Below, piece by piece: positions 1-5,171 of a stretch of DNA of 5,942 nucleotides; the stretch's first letter is position 1; the number at the start of each line of letters is the position of its first letter. The notes beneath the pieces are model-generated. The model was given only the letters and a program-made list of their open reading frames with translations, was not told the origin of the DNA and ran no database searches. This stretch comes from a bacterium (GTDB lineage: Bacteria; Patescibacteriota; JAUYIX01): the NCBI GenBank assembly GCA_030688115.1, contig JAUYIX010000056.1, positions 1 to 5,942 of the forward strand, in the 5' to 3' direction. The translations under genes were made by a program, and so were the position numbers.

Positions 1-407
1 CGATAGCAGAACTACAGCAGACCTATATCCGCGAGCGCACCTACCAGACACTGCTTTTTGGTGAGGTGACGGGAGCCGATCCCGACCTTTATCCATTTTG
101 GCACTCGACTCAGATCGCCGATCCGGGACTCAACTTAACCTCATTTAGTGATGAGGATTTGGATAAGCTGCTCGAGGAGGCCCGCCAGACGACCGACCCG
201 GCGGCCCGGGCGGCCAAGCAAACCGAGATCAGCAAACTGCTGGCCGAGGAGGTTCATGCGATATTTTTGTACAGCCCGCAGTACTTAATGGCGGTGCGAG
301 ACAAGCTCAAAGGGATCGACTTACAAACAATTACAACACCCGCTGACCGTCTTAATGACGTTAGTAGTTGGTACATAAAAACCAAACGGGAACCTAAATC
401 AGAATAA
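1..407 (+). CDS. Extracellular solute-binding protein family 5, C-terminal fragment (5'-truncated by window)
   Basis: The reading frame is already open at the left edge (codons begin at base 3) and ends at TAA 405-407, giving the last 134 residues. The pattern DPDLYPFWHST, then SDEDLDKLLEEAR, a charged helix with several Ala and Lys residues, then HAIFLYSPQY is the C-terminal signature of SBP_bac_5 proteins (the DppA/OppA type). These are the substrate-capturing components of peptide/nickel ABC transporters. In the family they are exported, and are usually lipoproteins in organisms without a classical periplasm. The signal peptide and ligand-binding lobe 1 lie outside the window, so neither localisation nor ligand can be read here. 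The tail is hydrophilic (IKTKREPKSE). No permease or ATPase gene follows; the next gene is ribonuclease J, so the transporter partners, if linked, are upstream. The family call is fairly safe, and the substrate is unknown. Confidence 0.85.
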   Translation, partial: IAELQQTYIRERTYQTLLFGEVTGADPDLYPFWHSTQIADPGLNLTSFSDEDLDKLLEEARQTTDPAARAAKQTEISKLLAEEVHAIFLYSPQYLMAVRDKLKGIDLQTITTPADRLNDVSSWYIKTKREPKSE

Positions 408-413
408 TTAACC

Positions 414-432
414 TGAGGCTCACAGCGCCTCA
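414..432 (+). other. Short inverted repeat (hairpin) between solute-binding gene and rnj
   Basis: TGAGGC (414-419) and GCCTCA (427-432) are perfect 6-base inverted arms around a 7-base loop, starting 6 bases after the upstream stop codon. No T-run follows, so this is not a standard intrinsic terminator. It could be a weak 3'-end stabiliser, a processing site or chance. It ends 7 bases before the rnj ribosome binding site. Confidence 0.35.
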
Positions 433-439
433 ACTCAAT

Positions 440-445
440 AAGGAG
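440..445 (+). promoter_or_regulatory. Shine-Dalgarno site of rnj
   Basis: AAGGAG at 440-445 is the only strong Shine-Dalgarno match before a start codon in the window. It lies 13 bases upstream of ATG 459, slightly longer than the usual spacing. It supports 459 over the in-frame internal ATG at 672, which has no purine-rich site before it. It also implies that the Gly/Arg-rich tail is translated. Confidence 0.6.
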
Positions 446-458
446 TAAACTAAAATAT

Positions 459-2384
459 ATGAACGCACAATTTTTCCGAGGAACCCCCCGGACTGACCGG
501 GCGCGCAACCAAAGTGGTCAGCCATTTAGAGGAGGACGCGCCAACCAAAAACGCGGTAAAGGTAAGCGCGGCGGTGGAGGCGCTGGCGGTGGCGGTAAAG
601 GGCGTAATTTTGGTCCCCCACGTGACCGCTTTGTACGTCGGCCCGGTAAACCGGCCGGACCACGCTACCGCATGGAGATCGCTCACGAGCAAGAGCCGCT
701 TAATGTTCCACCGGTAGCCCCGGGCAAACTGCGTATGTTTGTGTTGGGAGGGCTTGAGGGTGTTGGAGAGCGCAACATGCAGGTTTTAGAGTACGGCGAT
801 GACATTATTACGATCGACTGTGGGCTGTGGTTTCCGGATGCGGACCTGCCCGGCGTTGACTACATCATCCCCAACTCCAAATATTTACAGGCCAACAAAC
901 ACCGTATCCGCGGGATGGTTATGTGCCATGGCCACTTGGATCACATTGGAGCACTCCCCCATATAGCACCCTTGATTGGCAACCCGCCGGTTTACTGCAC
1001 GCCCCTGACCAAGGGTCTGATCGAAAAACGCCAGGAGGAGTTCCAGGACAAAGCCCCGCAAAAGATCACAACTTTTAAGCCGCGTGACGTTTTTCAGCTG
1101 GGGGCCTTTAGGGTTGAGGTTTTTAACATTAACCACAACATCCCCGAGGCGGTCGGTTTTGCCATCCATACTCCCAACGGCACGATCATGCACTCTGGTG
1201 ACTTTAAGTTTGATCTCTCACCGACGCTGGGCGAGCCGGCCGATGTGGGACATATTGCTCAAATTGGTGATCGCGGGGTCTTGTGCTTGATGATGGACTG
1301 TACCTCAGCCGGTTTTCCGGGACACCAAATCTCCGAGACGGATGTTATGGCAGAACTGGAAGAGGTCTTTAAAAACGCTAAAGGCCGCTTGATTGCCGTA
1401 ACCTTCTCCTCCTTGATCACGCGCGTCCAGATGCTCATGGTTTTAGCTGAGAAATACGGACGCAAGGTTGTTCTGGAGGGGCGCTCAATGAAGGCCTACT
1501 CGGAGATCGCACAGGGACTAAAAATAATGAACCTTAAGGCCAATACTCTTATCGATGTTCGCGATATAAACAAGTACCCCGATAGTAAAATCCTGGTTAT
1601 CGGTACGGGGGCCCAGGCCGAGGAGTTCGCCATGCTCATGCGCATTGCCAACCACGAGCACCGCTTTATCGAGATGAAGGCCGGCGACACGGTATTGTTC
1701 TCCTCGTCAGTGATCCCGGGCAATGAGCGCGGGATAGAGGCTTTGCAAGACTCGCTTACCCGCCAAGGCGCCGAGGTTGTAGAAAAATCATCGATGGATG
1801 TGCATGCCGGAGGACACGGAAAAAACGAGGACCTTAAGTTGATGATGCGATTGGTAAGACCAAAGTACGTGCTGCCAATCCACGCCAACTACGCGCGACG
1901 TAAATTTGCGGCACAATTGGGTGTCACGGTTGGGATCCCTTTCCAAAATAGCTTTGTAATCGAGAACGGTGAGATTATCGAGTTCGATAAAAGTGGTGAG
2001 GCGATTTTTAGCAAGTACAAAGTGCCGGCCGGCAATGTGCTGGTTGATGGTTTGGGCGAGGGTGACGTTAGCCAGATCGTCTTGCGTGATCGTAAAGAGC
2101 TGGCCGCTGAGGGTATCTTGGTGATTATCGTGACGATTGACGATCACGGACAATCTCTGCGAGAGCCCGAGGTGATTAGTCGTGGGTTTGTCTCGCTTAA
2201 GGATCGGCCGGAGTTGGGCCAAGAGTTGGTCGATCGGACAAAAAAAATCCTCGCTAATGCCTACGAGAAATCAGAGGTCAACGTCGACTACCTCAACACA
2301 CGCATACGTAACGACATTGCTGAGTTTATTTGGGGTAAAACCGAGCGACGTCCGATGATCCTGCCGATTATCGTGCGGGCCTAA
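459..2384 (+). CDS. rnj: Ribonuclease J (metallo-beta-lactamase/beta-CASP RNase) with basic Gly-rich N-terminal tail
   Basis: This 641-residue cytoplasmic ribonuclease belongs to the RNase J family, which combines endonuclease and 5'-3' exonuclease activities in mRNA decay and rRNA maturation. Residues 1 to about 85 form a basic low-complexity extension with GGGG runs and many Arg/Lys. The metallo-beta-lactamase core follows: zinc motif HGHLDH with H157, H159, D161 and H162; H226 in NHNIPE; and D248 in HSGDFKFD. The beta-CASP insertion starts near D280 (MMDCTSAGFPG) and includes FSSLITRVQ (316-324) and GTGAQ. Core closure shows VHAGGHG (H449, H453) and PIHANY (H475). The rest, from about 555 (NVLVDGLGEGD), is the C-terminal domain, ending in IRNDIAEFIWGKTERRP. 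All expected metal ligands are present. Several second-shell positions differ from Bacillus/Thermus-type enzymes as I recall them (HSIPD to HNIPE, SGHA to GGHG, HGEY to HANY), in a style I associate with Parcubacteria. The start is set by the site at 440-445. Confidence 0.95.
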   Translation: MNAQFFRGTPRTDRARNQSGQPFRGGRANQKRGKGKRGGGGAGGGGKGRNFGPPRDRFVRRPGKPAGPRYRMEIAHEQEPLNVPPVAPGKLRMFVLGGLEGVGERNMQVLEYGDDIITIDCGLWFPDADLPGVDYIIPNSKYLQANKHRIRGMVMCHGHLDHIGALPHIAPLIGNPPVYCTPLTKGLIEKRQEEFQDKAPQKITTFKPRDVFQLGAFRVEVFNINHNIPEAVGFAIHTPNGTIMHSGDFKFDLSPTLGEPADVGHIAQIGDRGVLCLMMDCTSAGFPGHQISETDVMAELEEVFKNAKGRLIAVTFSSLITRVQMLMVLAEKYGRKVVLEGRSMKAYSEIAQGLKIMNLKANTLIDVRDINKYPDSKILVIGTGAQAEEFAMLMRIANHEHRFIEMKAGDTVLFSSSVIPGNERGIEALQDSLTRQGAEVVEKSSMDVHAGGHGKNEDLKLMMRLVRPKYVLPIHANYARRKFAAQLGVTVGIPFQNSFVIENGEIIEFDKSGEAIFSKYKVPAGNVLVDGLGEGDVSQIVLRDRKELAAEGILVIIVTIDDHGQSLREPEVISRGFVSLKDRPELGQELVDRTKKILANAYEKSEVNVDYLNTRIRNDIAEFIWGKTERRPMILPIIVRA

Positions 2385-2394
2385 CAATAAAAGA

Positions 2395-2421
2395 GGCTTC
2401 CGGACTTTGGAGCTTTAAGCC
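2395..2421 (+). other. Imperfect hairpin after rnj
   Basis: GGCTT (2395-2399) and AAGCC (2417-2421) are inverted arms. Inside them CC (2400-2401) can pair with GG further in, leaving asymmetric loops. There is no T-run, so intrinsic termination is not supported. The right arm lies inside the candidate trpS promoter spacer. Confidence 0.2.
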
Positions 2422-2435
2422 AAGCTTGCTAGGAT
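2407..2435 (+). promoter_or_regulatory. Candidate sigma70-type promoter for trpS with extended -10
   Basis: TTGGAG (2407-2412) could be a -35 box, followed by a 17-base spacer. A TG at 2427-2428, one base before TAGGAT (2430-2435), would form an extended -10. Transcription from this arrangement would begin near 2441-2443, at or next to the A of ATG 2443, giving a leaderless or nearly leaderless trpS mRNA. The -35 match is weak (3 of 6) and the -10 is 4 of 6, so this is suggestive only. AGGA at 2431-2434 can alternatively be read as a Shine-Dalgarno site for the same ATG at 8-base spacing. Confidence 0.4.
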
Positions 2436-2442
2436 GCCTGGC

Positions 2443-3450
2443 ATGGATCAAATTAGCCACAATGACCAGCACAAGCCCGCCTCGCGGGTCATTACGGGCC
2501 TGCGCCCAACCGGCAGCCTACATATCGGCAATCTCATCACCAGTGTGGCGCGCTTGGTTGAGTTACAAAAGACACAAGAGTGCCTGCTGTTTGTGGCGGA
2601 TTTGCATGCCATTACCACGCCCTACGAGCCCAAGGAGCTCCGGGCGCGCGTCATCGACACCGTACGCTTGTACCTGGCAGCGGGGGTCGACCCTGACAAG
2701 TGTTTGATCTTTGTTCAGTCTGAGGTGTCGCAGCACACCGAGCTGGGTTGGATATTGAGTTCGCTTTTGCCGGTGGCGGAGCTGGAGCGTATGACCCAGT
2801 ACAAAGAAAAAACCGCCCAGCACAAAAAACCTAATTTGGGGTTGTTTAGCTATCCGGCCCTGATGGCAGCGGACATCTTGCTCTACGATGCCGATCTGGT
2901 ACCGGTGGGACAGGATCAGGTTCAGCATGTGGAGCTAACTCGCACTGCGGCTCGTAAATTTAATAAAGCCTTTGGCGAGACGTTTAGGGTGCCGCGCCCC
3001 TACGTCGCTCACGATCGGGCCAGGATCATCGGCCTGGATGGCAAAGGCAAGATGAGTAAGTCGCTCGGTAATACGCTCAATCTGCTTGACTCACCGGAGG
3101 TGATTGGCAAAAAAATCCGTAAGGCGGTTATCAATCCGGAGCGGCCAACCTCGTTTGAGGGCGCCAAACCGATTACGATTTTTGAACTCCACGATCAGTT
3201 GTTTCCGGACGTTCAAACGGCGGAGCTCTCAAAGCAGTGCCACCGGGAGAACCGCAACTGTAAGGACTATAAAGAGCTCGTGGCCCAAAATCTGGCGGCC
3301 TATCTGGCCCCGATCCGGCAGCGCTACGCCGAGCTTGCGGCCAAAGGCGACGCGTATATTGAGCGTTTTTTGGCGGCCAATGCTGATCTGGCCCGCGCCC
3401 GAGCCGAGCAGACCATGCAGCGGGTTCGAGAGGCCAGCGGTTTGCGCTAA
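2443..3450 (+). CDS. trpS: Tryptophan--tRNA ligase (TrpRS, class I)
   Basis: This cytoplasmic class I aminoacyl-tRNA synthetase charges tRNA-Trp with tryptophan using ATP. Numbered from ATG 2443, the product has 335 residues, normal for bacterial TrpRS. The N-terminal nucleotide-binding segment reads TGLRPTGSLHIGN, the TrpRS version of the class I HIGH motif (H27-N30). FVADLHAITTPY, SEVSQHTELGWIL and YPALMAADILLYDADLVPVGQDQVQH are the tryptophan-pocket and dimer-helix blocks typical of TrpRS; GQDQ in particular is diagnostic. KMSKS is intact at 203-207 (GKMSKSLGN). The C-terminal helical region, which contacts the anticodon, ends in EQTMQRVREASGLR. I chose ATG 2443 because the candidate SD or -10 element (2430-2435) lies just upstream. 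The in-frame ATG 2434 would add three residues (MPG) but overlaps that element. The gene sits 58 bases after rnj and is GC-rich like it. There is no sign of a leader peptide or T-box, although the upstream gap is too short to hold one. Confidence 0.96.
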   Translation: MDQISHNDQHKPASRVITGLRPTGSLHIGNLITSVARLVELQKTQECLLFVADLHAITTPYEPKELRARVIDTVRLYLAAGVDPDKCLIFVQSEVSQHTELGWILSSLLPVAELERMTQYKEKTAQHKKPNLGLFSYPALMAADILLYDADLVPVGQDQVQHVELTRTAARKFNKAFGETFRVPRPYVAHDRARIIGLDGKGKMSKSLGNTLNLLDSPEVIGKKIRKAVINPERPTSFEGAKPITIFELHDQLFPDVQTAELSKQCHRENRNCKDYKELVAQNLAAYLAPIRQRYAELAAKGDAYIERFLAANADLARARAEQTMQRVREASGLR

Positions 3451-3469
3451 GGCAAAAACACTGTATATT
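3441..3469 (+). promoter_or_regulatory. Candidate promoter for legB cluster, overlapping the end of trpS
   Basis: TATATT (3464-3469) matches the -10 consensus at 5 of 6 positions. TTTGCG (3441-3446, 17-base spacer) or TTGCGC (3442-3447, 16-base spacer) is a weak -35 inside the last trpS codons. The expected start of transcription is about 3476-3477, leaving only 3-4 bases before ATG 3480. No Shine-Dalgarno sequence is present for that ATG. This could drive the sugar-nucleotide genes independently of trpS. Confidence 0.4.
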
Positions 3470-3479
3470 GACGCCTGTT

Positions 3480-4388
3480 ATGGATATCTCAGGTAAGCGC
3501 GTATTAGTAACTGGCGCTGACGGATTTATTGGTTCTCACTTAGTGGAACTCCTCGTTAAAAAAGGAGCGACCGTGCGTGCCCTGTCTTATTACAACTCGT
3601 TTAACTATTGGGGTTGGCTAGAATCCTCACCAATTAGGGATTCACTTGATATACAAACCGGTGACATTCGCGACCCCCATTATTGTCTTACACTTTGCGA
3701 GGATGTAGATGTTATTTTTCATCTGGCGGCGCTCATCCCGATCCCGTATTCGTACATTGCACCAAGTAGTTTTGTAGATACTAATATTACGGGCACTCTC
3801 AATATTTGTCAGGCAGCCCGGATGAACAAAGTCAAAAAGTTGCTCGTAACCTCAACGAGCGAGGTATACGGCTCCGCTCAATATGTGCCTATCGACGAGA
3901 AACACCCCTTGCAGCCACAGTCTCCCTACAGCGCAACAAAAATTGGTGCGGATGCCATCGCCATGAGCTACTTTTATTCATTTGAATTACCTGTGGCGGT
4001 CATGCGCCCTTTTAATACCTACGGACCTCGACAATCTGCCCGCGCAATTATTCCAACGATAATTTCTCAAATGGCAGCGAACCAACCTACAATCAAACTT
4101 GGCAATTTAGAGACGACAAGAGATTTTAACTACGTTGAAGATACCTGCGCAGGCATGGTTGCCATTGCAGAAAGTGACAAAACAATTGGCGAAACCGTGA
4201 ACATTGGCTCAAACCAAGAAGTTTCTATGCTCGAGACGTTTGACATCATCAAAGAAATAATGGACAGCAAAACAGTGGTAGAACGAGACGAGGCTAGGAT
4301 TAGACCTGGAAAGAGTGAGGTTACACGGCTTAAATGCGACAACAAAAAGATCAAGGAGCTTACCGGTTTTACGCCAAATACTCCCTGA
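3480..4388 (+). CDS. legB: LegB-type NAD-dependent 4,6-dehydratase (extended SDR), reading frame broken near the 3' end
   Basis: This extended SDR-family sugar-nucleotide 4,6-dehydratase probably makes a 4-keto-6-deoxy sugar nucleotide. Characterised LegB acts on GDP-GlcNAc in legionaminic acid synthesis. Numbered from ATG 3480, the NAD-binding motif is TGADGFIG (11-18). YYNSFNYWGWLE, GDIRDPHY and FHLAALIPIPYSY are LegB-style blocks. The active site is TSTSEVYG (124-131) with E128, then YSATK (Y150, K154). RPFNTYGPRQSARAIIPTII and TRDFNYVEDTCAG form the substrate-binding part. The TSE triad resembles GDP-mannose dehydratase rather than the TDE of dTDP-glucose dehydratase, in line with a GDP-linked substrate (inference). 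The in-frame TGA (4386-4388) cuts the protein at 302 residues after TGFTPNTP, and the missing end is in the -1 frame at 4379-4471. ATG 3480 is preferred over TTG 3468, which overlaps the candidate -10 box. GC content is lower than in trpS. LegB-like family is highly likely; the exact sugar is uncertain. Confidence 0.88.
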   Translation: MDISGKRVLVTGADGFIGSHLVELLVKKGATVRALSYYNSFNYWGWLESSPIRDSLDIQTGDIRDPHYCLTLCEDVDVIFHLAALIPIPYSYIAPSSFVDTNITGTLNICQAARMNKVKKLLVTSTSEVYGSAQYVPIDEKHPLQPQSPYSATKIGADAIAMSYFYSFELPVAVMRPFNTYGPRQSARAIIPTIISQMAANQPTIKLGNLETTRDFNYVEDTCAGMVAIAESDKTIGETVNIGSNQEVSMLETFDIIKEIMDSKTVVERDEARIRPGKSEVTRLKCDNKKIKELTGFTPNTP

Positions 4389-4471
4389 GGGACGGGCTCA
4401 CTATCACCACAAAATGGTTTAAAGATCCAGAAAATCTGCGGCATTACAAACCACACATTTATAATGTCTAA
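4379..4471 (+). pseudogene. legB: Displaced C-terminus of legB in the -1 frame
   Basis: Reading from T4379 gives 30 residues: YSLRDGLTITTKWF, then KDPENL, then RHYKPHIYNV, and TAA at 4469-4471. This is the standard C-terminal block of LegB-type dehydratases (as recalled: a 'P-K-Y-S-L-x-x-G-L' segment, 'EWF', and a final 'IYNV'). Restoring one A in the AAA run at 4376-4378 would read TGFTPKYSLRDGL and yield a 330-residue protein of usual length. The restored stop overlaps the downstream ATG (4464) by 8 bases, as expected for a translationally coupled pair. The feature is either a sequencing or assembly homopolymer error, a recent mutation, or a recoding site. The first is most likely because the downstream coding signal is undecayed. 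Confidence 0.85.
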
Positions 4472-5171
4472 GCGCGCCATCATCTTAGCCGGCGGTAAGG
4501 GGCTACGTTTACGGCCGTACACGGTTGTTCTACCTAAGCCATTAATGCCTATCGGTGAACATCCAATATTGGAGGTTGTAGTGCGACAGTTAGCATACTT
4601 TGGCTTTGATCACATAACGATGGCGGTCAACCACCAGGCGGATATTATTCGTGCTTTTTTTGGGAGTGGAGAAAAATGGGGTATACAAATAGATTACGTC
4701 TTAGAAAAAGACCCCCTCGGTACAATGGGGCCACTCAAATTAATCAAAGATTTGCCAGATAACTTTATCGTAATGAACGGTGACGTACTTACCGATTTAC
4801 ATTTTGGCGACCTGTATAACAAGCATGTTGCGTCAGAGGAAATTTTTTCGATCTCGGCACATCAGCGGGTGCAACAAATTGACTACGGAGTGCTGCGGGT
4901 AAAGGATAATCAACTGACCGGTTTTGAAGAAAAACCGTCCCTGCCGTATGAGGTCAGTATGGGCGTCTATTGTGTAAATAAAAAAGCGCTCGACTATATT
5001 CCGGAGGGACCCTTTGGCTTTGACTCTTTAATGCATGTACTGTTAGCCAAAAAAATATCAGTCCAAACTATTCCGCACGCGGGACACTGGTTAGACATCG
5101 GCCGTCCTGATGATTATGCTCGCGCTATTGAAGAGTTTGATCAAAATAAAAATAAATTTCTGCATCAGTGA
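4464..5171 (+). CDS. Sugar-1-phosphate nucleotidyltransferase (single-domain, LegB-associated type)
   Basis: This 235-residue cytoplasmic NTP_transferase-fold enzyme joins a nucleotide to a sugar 1-phosphate, releasing pyrophosphate. The N-terminal nucleotide loop is LAGGKGLRLRPYT (8-20), followed by LPKPLMPIG with K25. PLGTMGPL (84-91) contacts the base or sugar region. NGDVLT supplies metal-binding D107, FEEKP (154-158) is the conserved EKP motif, and WLDIGRPDDY (209-218) supplies the second acidic residue, D211. It is the length of the catalytic domain only, with no left-handed beta-helix acyltransferase domain as in GlmU and no CBS domains as in Campylobacter PtmE. The usual GTR of the loop is GLR here. 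Next to legB the natural proposal is guanylyl- or uridylyltransfer to GlcN(Ac)-1-P, but the sequence does not fix NTP or sugar. There is no Shine-Dalgarno site. ATG 4464 lies inside the restored end of legB, so coupled translation is likely. The family is secure, the substrate is not. Confidence 0.9.
   Translation: MSKRAIILAGGKGLRLRPYTVVLPKPLMPIGEHPILEVVVRQLAYFGFDHITMAVNHQADIIRAFFGSGEKWGIQIDYVLEKDPLGTMGPLKLIKDLPDNFIVMNGDVLTDLHFGDLYNKHVASEEIFSISAHQRVQQIDYGVLRVKDNQLTGFEEKPSLPYEVSMGVYCVNKKALDYIPEGPFGFDSLMHVLLAKKISVQTIPHAGHWLDIGRPDDYARAIEEFDQNKNKFLHQ

Noticed and set aside
403..456. Promoter for rnj (AATAAT at 403-408 or TAAAAT at 451-456)
   Set aside because: No matching -35 at 16-18 bases for either, and the second would start transcription past ATG 459, even though rnj has an SD.
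1788..2222. Long minus-strand open frames inside rnj (also 885-1193 and 1496-1888)
   Set aside because: They lie opposite the strongly conserved RNase J frame, have no recognisable domains or SD sites, and look like antisense shadows.
2385..2442. Intrinsic terminator after rnj
   Set aside because: Only an imperfect 5-base stem with asymmetric loops and no T-run; a promoter reading of the same bases is at least as good.
3104..3496. Alternative + strand frame overlapping the trpS 3' half
   Set aside because: Out of frame with the conserved TrpRS C-terminus; its product is Arg/Pro/Trp-rich, as expected of a shifted GC-rich gene.
4386..4463. Read-through of TGA 4386 (for example TGA as glycine, the SR1/Gracilibacteria code) fusing legB in frame to the nucleotidyltransferase at ATG 4464
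   Set aside because: The 0 frame is indeed open from 4389 to 4464, but the peptide it would give has no family resemblance, whereas the -1 frame gives the expected LegB end. TGA 5169 also acts as a true stop in a GTGA overlap, and the long rnj and trpS frames contain no TGA codons.
4460..4465. Perfect TATAAT -10 hexamer overlapping ATG 4464
   Set aside because: Transcription from it would begin about 7 bases after the box, downstream of the ATG, and so could not yield the full nucleotidyltransferase. The bases are explained as Tyr-Asn codons of the displaced legB end.
4130..4522. Minus-strand open frame across the legB/nucleotidyltransferase junction
   Set aside because: The sense strand encodes recognised proteins throughout; the antisense product shows no family features.
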